Shown here in pieces: positions 1 through 5,902 of a stretch of 6,163 nt of DNA. Origin of the DNA: Brevibacillus_F sp035644815. GTDB lineage: Bacteria; Bacillota; Bacilli; Brevibacillales; Brevibacillaceae. The notes beneath the pieces were generated by a model. That model saw nothing but the letters and a program-made list of their open reading frames with translations, was not told the origin of the DNA and searched no databases. The position numbers were made by a program, and so were the translations under genes. The stretch is taken from the NCBI GenBank assembly GCA_035644815.1, contig DASQNU010000105.1, forward strand, positions 1-6,163, read 5' to 3'. How positions within the stretch are numbered: the first letter of the stretch is position 1; the number at the start of each line of letters is the position of its first letter.

Positions 1-290
1 TAATTCCACGTTGGCACTGCTTGATTGGTTTCATACCAAGACGGAGAGATATAACAATGAGGACCATGAAAAACAGTTAAGACTGTCTGATTTTGAATAT
101 CCTTCCACTGCGGGTTCGGACGGGCAAAATGACCGTACAAATAGGTTTTCTCCCTATTAAGCATCAGAGGTAAATGGGTAGCGAAGGGCATTCCATTATG
201 AATGGAAAACAATGTGGCAAAACTGTTCTCCTGTATGACATTGTAGGCAGCAGTTACTTCTTTCATCGAAAAATGCTCTGGGATATACAT
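1..290 (-). CDS. PaiB-like FMN-binding (negative regulator) family protein, 5' part only
   Basis: Reading the minus strand from the ATG at 290-288 gives 96 open codons that continue past the left edge, about half of the roughly 200-residue family length. The protein begins MYIPEHF and contains the family blocks FATHLP (residues 36-41), LYGHFARPNPQW (51-62) and FHGPHCYISPSWY (74-86), ending in VPTWN at the edge. These are hallmarks of the PaiB / FMN_bind_2 family, a split-barrel flavin-binding fold. B. subtilis PaiB, encoded with the acetyltransferase PaiA, was described as a negative regulator of sporulation and degradative-enzyme genes; the biochemical role of most relatives is unknown. The start is supported by GGGGAGA on the minus strand (303-297), 6-7 nt before ATG. 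The gene is divergent from the MocR-type regulator and is its most likely target. Family assignment is firm; a function as a regulator is only inherited from the family name. Confidence 0.9.
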   Translation of the reverse strand, partial: MYIPEHFSMKEVTAAYNVIQENSFATLFSIHNGMPFATHLPLMLNREKTYLYGHFARPNPQWKDIQNQTVLTVFHGPHCYISPSWYETNQAVPTWN

Positions 291-340
291 GTAAAATCTC
301 CCCAATCCTAGTTTTGACATTCAACAGATATCCTTTACAC

Positions 341-382
341 GGTATGATATAATTCATCCTGACATTTAAAAAGGTACAATAC
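341..382. promoter_or_regulatory. Candidate MocR/GabR-type operator: two direct repeats in the divergent promoter region
   Basis: GGTATGATAT (341-350) and GGTACAATAC (373-382) are direct repeats matching at 7 of 10 positions, with all three differences being transitions. Their starts are 32 bp apart, about three helical turns. B. subtilis GabR binds two direct ATACCA boxes about 34 bp apart; the minus-strand reading here gives ATACC and GTACC, close to that box. The -10-like TATAAT at 348-353 overlaps the first repeat and TACAAT (375-380) lies in the second; neither has a good -35, which suits an activator-dependent promoter. A TTGACA at 314-319 is too far from either for a normal spacer. Binding by the adjacent regulator is inferred. 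Confidence 0.4.
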
Positions 383-403
383 TGAAAAAATACACATGTC
401 AGG
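358..403. repeat. Inverted repeat CCTGACAT / ATGTCAGG ending at the mocR-type gene's ribosome binding site
   Basis: CCTGACAT (358-365) and ATGTCAGG (396-403) are perfect 8-bp inverted arms separated by 30 nt. The right arm runs into the AGGGGG ribosome binding site (401-406) of the gene starting at 414. A third copy of the core TGACAT lies at 315-320 in the same orientation as the left arm. The arms could be protein-binding half-sites, or in RNA a long-loop hairpin that covers part of the ribosome binding site. The GGTACAATAC repeat lies between the arms. Confidence 0.4.
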
Positions 404-413
404 GGGATGAAAA

Positions 414-1793
414 GTGATAAACACCATTTTTGCTTTTACGGATAGCTCCCCTAAATACAAGCAAATCTACGAGCAATTCAAATTGTTGATTGAACATGGA
501 GACATAAAGGCGGATGAGCCATTGCCCTCCATTCGCCATCTTGCACAATCTCTTCAAGTAAGTCGAAATACAACATTAATGGCTTATGAGCAGCTGGTTG
601 CGGAAGGCTATATTCGAGGGGAAGGGCGAAAAGGTTATTTTGTAAATGAACTAGAGCCCCTTTTCTTTCAAGAGGCTCGCAGCTCTTCTAATCACAAGCA
701 AACAGAGCAGGTACCGCCTGTTCGCATTGATTTCCGCGCAGACGTCGTCGATCAATCGCATTTCCCTTTAAAAACGTGGAGGAGGATCTCGAATCAAGTA
801 TTAACGGTGAAGGACAGCTTTCGATACGGGGAACCTTTTGGCGAATTGTGCCTACGCGAACAAATCGCCGCATATCTACTCCAGTCTCGTGGGGTGAGAA
901 CAGATCCAAATGCAATCATTATCGGAAGCAGTACCCAACAAATGCTTGTGTATCTTGGTCTTGTCTTGAAACGTGATTTTTCTAGCATGATTGTGGAGGA
1001 TCCGGGTTATGATGGCGCTAGGGAAGCTTTTCTATTAAATGGTTTCACACTTGAAACGTTACCCGTTTATGAGACAGGTGCTGATCTTTCACACCTAGAT
1101 CATTTGAAATCTCGATTAATTTATGTGGCACCGTCCCATCACAGTCCGTACGGGGTAAGCATGCCCATTCAACAAAGACATGCACTTATCCATTGGGCAA
1201 ATAAGATGCAAGGATATATTATCGAAGACGATTATGATAGTGAATTTCGCTATACCCAACAACCATTTCCCGCTCTCGCTTCCATAGATTCAACGAGAGT
1301 GATTTATCTTGGGAATTTTTCAAAGTGCTTTCTTCCGGGAATTCGTTTAAGTTATATGGTGTTGCCACAGCCGCTTATAGACTGTTATAAAAAACAATTC
1401 GCACATTTCGAGAGCACCACTTCACTACTTAGCCAATTCACCATGGCGAAATTCATGGAAGAAGGGGAATGGAATCGCCATATTAAACGCATGCGTCTTG
1501 TTTATAAACGAAAGATGCAGCACTTCGTTTTTGAATTACGGAATCATTTCAAGCGAAATATCTCGATAATTGGCGAGCAGTCTGGTCTGTACTTATTAGT
1601 CAAAGTACACATGGAGCGTTCAGAAGAATGGCTCATTCAACAAGCGTCCATTCAGGGAGTGAAAGTTTATCCTACTTCACTCTTCTTCATTAAAAACATA
1701 ACCGATAAACCAATTATTAAACTGGGTTTCAGTAATTTATCATGTGAGGAAATCCAGCTTGGTGTAAAGCTATTAAAAAGGGCTTGGTTATAA
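414..1793 (+). CDS. MocR/GabR-type transcriptional regulator (GntR winged helix fused to PLP aminotransferase-like domain)
   Basis: A 459-residue protein with the full MocR layout. Residues about 10-78 form a GntR winged helix (LPSIRHLAQSL, VSRNTTLMAYEQL, EGYIRGEGRKGYFV), followed by a linker to about 105, then a fold-type-I aminotransferase domain to the end. The latter shows GSSTQQML (171-178), EDPGYDGAR (195-203), APSHHSPYGVSMP (239-251), EDDYDSEFRY (271-280) and the PLP-lysine motif GNFSKCFLPGIRLSY, with K304 as the expected Schiff-base lysine. The protein is therefore likely to bind PLP and act as a ligand-sensing DNA-binding regulator, not as a metabolic aminotransferase. The GTG start at 414 has AGGGGG (401-406) 7 nt upstream, and the overlapping ATG at 407 is out of frame. 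It is divergent from the paiB-like gene across 123 bp of repeat-bearing DNA, suggesting control of that gene and of itself. The ligand cannot be told; GabR and PdxR are family models only. Its base composition is more AT-rich than the genes to its right. Confidence 0.93.
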   Translation: MINTIFAFTDSSPKYKQIYEQFKLLIEHGDIKADEPLPSIRHLAQSLQVSRNTTLMAYEQLVAEGYIRGEGRKGYFVNELEPLFFQEARSSSNHKQTEQVPPVRIDFRADVVDQSHFPLKTWRRISNQVLTVKDSFRYGEPFGELCLREQIAAYLLQSRGVRTDPNAIIIGSSTQQMLVYLGLVLKRDFSSMIVEDPGYDGAREAFLLNGFTLETLPVYETGADLSHLDHLKSRLIYVAPSHHSPYGVSMPIQQRHALIHWANKMQGYIIEDDYDSEFRYTQQPFPALASIDSTRVIYLGNFSKCFLPGIRLSYMVLPQPLIDCYKKQFAHFESTTSLLSQFTMAKFMEEGEWNRHIKRMRLVYKRKMQHFVFELRNHFKRNISIIGEQSGLYLLVKVHMERSEEWLIQQASIQGVKVYPTSLFFIKNITDKPIIKLGFSNLSCEEIQLGVKLLKRAWL

Positions 1794-1938
1794 AATACAT
1801 CACACGTTTGCCAATTAAGAACGCCTTCCTACTGGTAGATCGACTTCAAAAACTGCGCGGGATCAGTCTAGGGACTCTTTATACAGAATAGAGGGAAAAA
1901 GAAAGTACATTTGAGTGGATAGTAGACGAAATTATCTT

Positions 1939-1969
1939 CAATCCAATTAGACTAGGTTGATTGTTTTTT
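1939..1969 (+). terminator. Weak intrinsic terminator candidate
   Basis: CAATCCAA (1939-1946) can pair with TTGATTG (1957-1963), leaving one bulged C and a 10-nt loop, followed at once by six Ts (1964-1969). The stem is short and AT-rich, so termination would be inefficient; it may be a first stop for the MocR-type transcript, whose gene ends about 145 nt upstream. Confidence 0.3.
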
Positions 1970-1998
1970 GGTTTCATCTTTTTTTGGTTTAACAACCA

Positions 1999-2032
1999 GG
2001 GAGCAGATCGGTGCGGCAGCTGCTCCCTTTTT
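1999..2032 (+). terminator. Intrinsic terminator, GGGAGCAG / CTGCTCCC with T-run
   Basis: GGGAGCAG (1999-2006) pairs perfectly with CTGCTCCC (2020-2027) around a 13-nt loop and is followed by five Ts (2028-2032). There is no T-run for the opposite direction, so it acts on plus-strand transcription, most simply read-through from the MocR-type gene. It separates that unit from the FAD oxidoreductase gene, which begins about 150 nt later. Confidence 0.6.
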
Positions 2033-2040
2033 CATTGAAG

Positions 2041-2096
2041 GAACGGGCAGATTTACTCAACAGCGGGCACGAAAGAACGGCAGATTAAACGGGCCC
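2041..2096. repeat. Short imperfect direct repeats (GAACGG(G)CAGATT; RCGGGC) between terminator and next gene
   Basis: GAACGGGCAGATT (2041-2053) recurs as GAACGGCAGATT (2075-2086), identical apart from one missing G. The core ACGGGC or GCGGGC appears at 2043, 2063 and 2090. The block is GC-richer than its flanks and encodes nothing recognisable. It could be a copy of a dispersed intergenic repeat or an operator region for the oxidoreductase gene; the sequence alone does not decide. Confidence 0.35.
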
Positions 2097-2178
2097 ATAT
2101 CATTTTTTCGTTTCCAATGTCACAAATCAGATCCTTACGTTGTTATATGTGTGAAAAATGTAAAGGAGATGAAGAGAG

Positions 2179-3363
2179 ATGAACGACTTGACATGCATTA
2201 TCATTGGAGGCGGCCATGCAGGGCTTGGGGCGCTCAAAGCAATAAAGGAAGAGACCCGGGGCATGGCGAACGGGCAGCGTATTCGGTTTGTTCTGATCGA
2301 CAAGCAGCCCGGTCATGTACGCAAAGTGATGTTGTTCCGGCCGGCCGCAGGCGGGGAAGAGATTATAGTTCCCTGGACGCGTTATTGTTCAGAAGGAGTC
2401 GAATTCTTGCAAGGTACGGTTACTTCCGTAGATAGTGAGGCAAAACGGATTCGATATACGGATGCGGAAGGAAATGATGCCCGAATTCATTATGACCTTT
2501 TAGTAGTTGCGGTCGGAAGCATTGTTCGTCGACCGGATCCCGATACGGGAGGGATCGCCTTGACCGACCCGCAAGCGGCGGCAGATATCCGGGAGCGCTG
2601 GCGTGCCAATCTGCGGAAGGCTGCCGTCGAGACGAACCCTGAGGAACGAAAGCGACTAATGACAATCGCGGTTGCGGGGGCGGGCATCAGCGGCATCGAG
2701 ACGTCCGCCGAGCTGGTGCTCGCCATGCGGACGGAAGCGGCGGCACTAGGACTGAATCCGTCCGAAGCTTCCGTCTATTTGTTAAATGCGAACGAGCGGC
2801 TGTTCCCGGGAGGGCCGGAAAAAGTTGGACGAAAGTTGGAGATGACGCTCAGAGAATGTGGAGTGACAGTGCTTCACAATCGTAAGGCAATGCGGGAGCA
2901 AGCAGGAGTGTTGACGTTGAGCAATAGTGATCGTCTGCCGGTTGGCCTATGTATATGGACGATTGGTCTGATACCGAATCCGGCCCTACGCAGCATGGGC
3001 TTGCCGCTTACTTCTGAAGGTCAAGTGCTGGTGGATGAATGTTATCGCGTCCAAGGGATGTCGGGCGTATACAGCATTGGCGATTGTGCGAGAATCGTCG
3101 ATCCGAGTACCGGCAAGGCAGATCAGATGACGTGCAAAGAAGCTGGGCCGCAGGCGTTAAGACTGGGAAAAATCGTGATGGCTGATCTGGATGGCCGTTC
3201 CGCGCCGGTTCACAAATCGTTTTTGGATACGTTCGGCATCGGCCTTGGGCAAAATCGCGGGTTGATGTGGGTACGCAAATGGGGACTTGATATCATCATA
3301 ACGGGGAAGCTTGCGTGGAAAGTCAAAAAGCTGGGATGGGATTTTGCTAGCTGGCTCCGATAG
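2179..3363 (+). CDS. NAD(P)H/FAD-dependent oxidoreductase, NDH-2/FSP1-like
   Basis: A 394-residue flavoprotein with two Rossmann folds in the usual order. The FAD-binding GGGHAGLG (residues 10-17) is at the N-terminus, the NAD(P)-binding GAGISGIETSAEL (167-179) is in the middle, TIGLIPNP (261-268) follows, and GVYSIGDCA (296-304) is the second FAD contact. The first part has no CxxC redox disulfide, so it is not a thioredoxin- or glutathione-reductase-type enzyme. Length and C-terminus fit type II NADH dehydrogenases and FSP1-like quinone reductases: the last about 30 residues are rich in Trp, Lys and Arg alternating with hydrophobics, suggesting an amphipathic membrane-surface anchor. The segment after GDCA reads QMTCKEAGPQA (316-326), not the AQxAxQ-type quinone motif typical of NDH-2, so quinone as acceptor is uncertain. 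The ATG has AAAGGAGA (2162-2169) 9 nt upstream. It appears to be a single-gene unit between two terminators, with higher GC than the MocR-type gene. Confidence 0.88.
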   Translation: MNDLTCIIIGGGHAGLGALKAIKEETRGMANGQRIRFVLIDKQPGHVRKVMLFRPAAGGEEIIVPWTRYCSEGVEFLQGTVTSVDSEAKRIRYTDAEGNDARIHYDLLVVAVGSIVRRPDPDTGGIALTDPQAAADIRERWRANLRKAAVETNPEERKRLMTIAVAGAGISGIETSAELVLAMRTEAAALGLNPSEASVYLLNANERLFPGGPEKVGRKLEMTLRECGVTVLHNRKAMREQAGVLTLSNSDRLPVGLCIWTIGLIPNPALRSMGLPLTSEGQVLVDECYRVQGMSGVYSIGDCARIVDPSTGKADQMTCKEAGPQALRLGKIVMADLDGRSAPVHKSFLDTFGIGLGQNRGLMWVRKWGLDIIITGKLAWKVKKLGWDFASWLR

Positions 3364-3627
3364 AAACAAAGGATATATGTCTAATAGCCCGGAGAAGGTG
3401 AGACGGCGGATGAGGGAACTGTACGATCAAATATAGAGCGCTTCTGTTCACGTTGGCTTATCAGTTGACTGGCTCCGCGGCAGACGGCACGAGCGCAAAG
3501 CTGATCCATTCAGACCCGAGCCCGTAGACATCTGCGAGCTGCACCGAGGGTAATCTTCAGCAATTGAAGAGATTAATGAAACGTCAAATCACACTAACGT
3601 TGTCAAAGAAATAGACCTATTCGCACA
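3364..3627. other. Gene-free stretch with possible decayed coding fragments
   Basis: No intact gene is seen. In one plus-strand frame, ATG at 3377 (preceded closely by AAAGGA) gives MSNSPEKVRRRMRELYDQI and stops at 3434-3436. The same frame reopens to a stop at 3551-3553 and includes GLSVDWLRGR, which resembles the end of XRE-type helix-turn-helix domains (SVDWLLGR). It reopens again from 3554 with AIEEINETSNHTNVVKEID, which resembles the signalling helix of methyl-accepting chemotaxis proteins. The GC-rich middle part is also open on the minus strand, so these resemblances may be chance. They could be remnants of different genes left by deletions. Confidence 0.3.
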
Positions 3628-3667
3628 GGCCATGGAGCATCGTCATATGCTCTGTGGCCGTTTTTTT
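3628..3667 (+). terminator. Strong intrinsic terminator
   Basis: GGCCATGGAGCAT (3628-3640) pairs with ATGCTCTGTGGCC (3647-3659) over 13 positions, two of them G-T wobbles, around a 6-nt loop, then one G and seven Ts (3661-3667). It terminates plus-strand transcription from the FAD oxidoreductase gene and insulates the imine-reductase operon, whose promoter starts 17 nt further on. Confidence 0.85.
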
Positions 3668-3683
3668 ATTCCGGCAGCAGCTC

Positions 3684-3715
3684 TTGACCCTAACACTAGT
3701 GTAATACTTTAGAAT
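3684..3715 (+). promoter_or_regulatory. MerR-type promoter/operator ahead of the imine-reductase pair
   Basis: TTGACC (3684-3689, -35) and TAGAAT (3710-3715, -10) are separated by 20 bp, longer than the 17 bp sigma-A optimum. Within the spacer lies the perfect palindrome ACACTAGTGT (3693-3702). A long 19-20 bp spacer holding a dyad is the signature of promoters that MerR-family proteins activate by untwisting DNA. Transcription would start near 3722, leaving about 65 nt of leader before the TTG start at 3788. No other good promoter is seen between the terminator and the gene. No merR-like gene is present in the window, so the regulator would be encoded elsewhere. Type of control is inferred from architecture. 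Confidence 0.6.
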
Positions 3716-3787
3716 CAGGATTGAACACGCAGAGATGAGCGTTTTGCTGGTCAAAATTTAATAATTTATTGTAGGAGGTATTTCAAT

Positions 3788-4753
3788 TTGGATAGGAACG
3801 ATCAAAGTAAGCTAGGAGAAAATTTGAGTGACAACTCTATCGTTACTGGGGATACGATGGTAGGCGAGGATCGCATATCAGTATCAGTCATTGGTTTGGG
3901 CAATATGGGCTCGGCACTGGCCGAAGCATTCGTCAAGGCAGGACATCCGACTATAGTTTGGAACCGCAGCGCCACAAAAGCTGCTCCCCTTGTTGCCATG
4001 GGGGCGGTACGCGCGGATACGATCGAGGACGCAATCTCGGCAAGCACATTAGTTATTGCTTGCCTGACCACTTATGATGCCACGATCCAGGCAATGGAAC
4101 CAGCTGGAGTTGGATTGGCTGGTCGAACCCTGGTTACCCTGAACTCTGGTACACCTGCAGGTGCTCGCAAGATGGCCGCTTGGGCAACTGGACACGGTGC
4201 GAGGTTCCTCGACGGAGCAGTCAAAAACGTACCTGCAGCCGTAGGGAAACCGGATACCCTCCTATACTATAGTGGTGACAAGGCTACGTTCGACGAACAC
4301 TTGGCGACGCTGAAGGTGCTAGGCGGAGACACCGTCTACCTTGGAGGGGAACCGGATCTCGCTAAACTTTACGAATTCGCCGTAGGAGGTACGCTGCTGC
4401 CTGCCCTTCTAGGTTTCTTCCAGGGTGCCGCCCTTGTCACGGCACGCGGCCTGCAGGCAAGCTCGTTGGTACCTTACTCCATTAAATGGCTAGAGATGAT
4501 CGGATCGGTCCTGCCGAGTTTTGCGGAGGAGATCGATGCAGGTGATTACTCCAAGCCTGCCTCTTCTGTCGGCATCTTCCATGAGTCTATCGCATACGAC
4601 CTTGAGATAGGTAAAGAGGCGAACATCGATGTCTCTTGGAACGCCCCCATGCACGAACTCCTTAGACGAGCGGTAGCGACAGGTTACAGGGACCATAGCA
4701 TCTCATCACTGGTTGAGCTACTCAGAAAGTCGGAACGTGGGATAAAGAATTAA
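3788..4753 (+). CDS. Imine reductase family NAD(P)-dependent oxidoreductase (first of tandem pair, Glu at catalytic position)
   Basis: A 321-residue protein: hydrophilic N-terminal tail (1-29), Rossmann domain (about 30-190), long interdomain helix, then an all-helical C-terminal dimerisation domain. The cofactor motif GLGNMG (36-41) through VWNRS (57-61) fits the imine-reductase pattern GLGxMGx5[ATS]x4Gx4[VIL]WNR[TS] exactly. The active-site segment GGEPDLAKLYEFAVG (186-200) fits Gx[DE]x[GDA]x[APS]x3{K}x[ASL]x[LMVIAG]. The catalytic Lys of beta-hydroxyacid dehydrogenases is absent; that position holds E196, where studied IREDs mostly have Asp or Tyr. The WNRS motif suggests NADPH preference. 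IREDs reduce cyclic imines to amines in vitro; natural substrates are usually unknown. The TTG start has TAGGAGGT (3772-3779) 8 nt upstream; the internal ATG (residue 24) has no ribosome site. First gene of an apparent operon with the next gene, with no terminator between. Confidence 0.88.
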   Translation: MDRNDQSKLGENLSDNSIVTGDTMVGEDRISVSVIGLGNMGSALAEAFVKAGHPTIVWNRSATKAAPLVAMGAVRADTIEDAISASTLVIACLTTYDATIQAMEPAGVGLAGRTLVTLNSGTPAGARKMAAWATGHGARFLDGAVKNVPAAVGKPDTLLYYSGDKATFDEHLATLKVLGGDTVYLGGEPDLAKLYEFAVGGTLLPALLGFFQGAALVTARGLQASSLVPYSIKWLEMIGSVLPSFAEEIDAGDYSKPASSVGIFHESIAYDLEIGKEANIDVSWNAPMHELLRRAVATGYRDHSISSLVELLRKSERGIKN

Positions 4754-4789
4754 TTATTTGGTATTTACCCGAAACCGAATTTGAAGCTG

Positions 4790-4796
4790 AAAGGAG
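4790..4796 (+). promoter_or_regulatory. Ribosome binding site deciding the second imine-reductase start
   Basis: AAAGGAG lies 8 nt before the TTG at 4805-4807. The upstream in-frame TTG at 4781 would place this sequence inside the coding region and has no ribosome site of its own. The start at 4805 also gives a product (320 residues) nearly equal in length to the paralogue upstream. Confidence 0.7.
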
Positions 4797-4804
4797 TTTC
4801 TCCA

Positions 4805-5767
4805 TTGAACAATAGTAACCCAAGTGAGAAAAGAAACAGCAAGTCAGTGGGTGATGCGAAAGCAAACGGTAACCGCTCCCCTGTGACAATCATCGGGCTT
4901 GGTCCAATGGGCAAGACGATGGCGGGCGTTTTCCTAGATCGCGGCCACGAGGTGACCGTGTGGAACCGAACTGCCAGCAAAGCCGACGAGCTTGTGGCAA
5001 AAGGTGTCATCAGGGCGTCCACAATCAATGAAGCTCTAGCAGCGAACGAGTTGATCATTCTCAGCTTGACGGACTACGATGCAATGTACGCAATCCTCGA
5101 ACCTGCCTCCGAAATCTTATCTGGCAAAATTCTCGTCAACCTGAGTTCAGATTCCCCAAAGAAAGTCCGTGAAGCGTCAATGTGGTTAGCTGAGCGAGGT
5201 GCCTGGCATCTCACCGGAGGTGTTTTGGCCTCGCCTTCAGGGATCGGTAATAAAGAATCAGTCACACTCTATAGTGGCCCTAGAGAGATCTTCGAGGCTC
5301 AGAAGAATATCTTAGAGGTACTGACAGGTACTGATTATAAAGGCGAAGACCCTGGACTCGCCATGCTGTACTACCAGATACAAATAGATGTCTTCTGGAC
5401 CGCCATGCTTAGTTACCTTCACGCTGTTGCAGTGGCGAGAGTGAACGGCATCACAGCTGAACAGTTTCTACCCTACGTCTCGGATATCCTTTCTTCCCTG
5501 CCGAAGGTACTTGAGTTCTATACGCCGCGGCTCGATGCGGGTGAGCACCTAGGTGAGGTGGATAGACTTGCCATGGGCTTTGCGAGTGTCGAACATGTTT
5601 TCCATACCACCAATGAAGCAGGCGTTGATACTTCCCTGCCCTCTGCGGTATTGGAAATCTTTAAGCGAGGCATGGTAAATGGTCACTCTGAGGATAGCTT
5701 TACCAGCCTTATTGAAATCTTCATGAAGTCCGATATTCGTTCTGAAAAAATAGGCCATCCCTTATGA
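4805..5767 (+). CDS. Imine reductase family NAD(P)-dependent oxidoreductase (second of tandem pair, Tyr at catalytic position)
   Basis: A 320-residue paralogue of the upstream gene with the same plan: hydrophilic Ser/Asn/Lys-rich tail (1-25), Rossmann domain with GLGPMG (31-36) and VWNRT (52-56), interdomain helix and helical C-terminal domain. By hand, 23 of 46 residues match between the two proteins just after the WNR motif. The active-site segment GEDPGLAMLYYQI (180-192) carries Y190 where beta-hydroxyacid dehydrogenases have Lys; Tyr here is common in one class of IREDs, often linked to S-selectivity. Two positions depart from the published family patterns: V42 instead of Ala/Thr/Ser in the cofactor motif and I192 instead of Ala/Ser/Leu. 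The TTG start at 4805 is chosen on its ribosome site; 4781 is the less likely alternative. The 51-nt gap to the previous gene has no terminator, so co-transcription from the MerR-type promoter is expected. Substrate unknown. Confidence 0.87.
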   Translation: MNNSNPSEKRNSKSVGDAKANGNRSPVTIIGLGPMGKTMAGVFLDRGHEVTVWNRTASKADELVAKGVIRASTINEALAANELIILSLTDYDAMYAILEPASEILSGKILVNLSSDSPKKVREASMWLAERGAWHLTGGVLASPSGIGNKESVTLYSGPREIFEAQKNILEVLTGTDYKGEDPGLAMLYYQIQIDVFWTAMLSYLHAVAVARVNGITAEQFLPYVSDILSSLPKVLEFYTPRLDAGEHLGEVDRLAMGFASVEHVFHTTNEAGVDTSLPSAVLEIFKRGMVNGHSEDSFTSLIEIFMKSDIRSEKIGHPL

Positions 5768-5845
5768 GAAGGTTCTAAGCCTTGCCGTAATCCCAAGATC
5801 CGCAGCTGCTTCCTTTTTATTCGCTACGCTATCTGGCAAGTTAAT

Positions 5846-5873
5846 TTGATAACCATGAATTTTCGGATATGAT
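5846..5873 (+). promoter_or_regulatory. Sigma-A-like promoter for the methyltransferase gene
   Basis: TTGATA (5846-5851) and TATGAT (5868-5873) each match the consensus at five of six positions, with a 16-bp spacer, inside a strongly AT-rich segment. Transcription would start near 5880, about 23 nt before the ATG at 5903. Confidence 0.5.
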
Positions 5874-5902
5874 AAAATAAGTAAATGATCCTTTAATTTC
5901 CA

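Larger units (their letters stand above)
1794..2178. other. Gene-free stretch between the MocR-type gene and the FAD oxidoreductase gene
   Basis: No convincing gene is seen in these 385 bp. The first 100 bases hold a short open frame (about 1802-1891, plus strand) ending in RLQKLRGISLGTLYTE then a stop; SLGTLY recalls the wing region of PadR regulators but is too short to assign. Next come a weak AT-rich hairpin with six Ts, a T-rich direct repeat (TTTTTTGGTTT at 1964-1974 and 1980-1990), a stronger terminator, and a short GC-rich repeated motif. TTATAT at 2143-2148 could be a -10 for the downstream gene but has no good -35. An open frame from 1968 overlapping the downstream gene looks like a shadow: it has no family resemblance and runs out of frame through that gene. 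Confidence 0.5.

Noticed and set aside
314..353. TTGACA (314-319) with TATGAT (343-348) as a standard sigma-A promoter
   Set aside because: The spacer is 23 bp, too long for a normal promoter; the TATAAT alternative (348-353) is further away still.
1968..2435. 155-codon plus-strand open frame overlapping the FAD oxidoreductase start
   Set aside because: It crosses a terminator hairpin, has no family resemblance and runs in a different frame through a well-supported gene; its own start has no good ribosome site.
3551..3575. Hairpin CTTCA / TTGAAG region as a terminator or regulatory RNA
   Set aside because: The stem is about five pairs with no T-run and no conserved riboswitch-like features.
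3742..3756. TTTTG / CAAAA hairpin in the leader of the imine-reductase operon
   Set aside because: Only five AT-rich pairs; likely chance in an AT-rich leader.
4781..4804. TTG at 4781 as the start of the second imine reductase
   Set aside because: The strong AAAGGAG (4790-4796) lies downstream of it and is correctly spaced for the TTG at 4805.
5769..5813. Terminator after the second imine reductase
   Set aside because: AAGG/CCTT pairings and GCAGCTGC followed by CTTCCTTTTT look suggestive, but no stable stem of useful length precedes the T-run.
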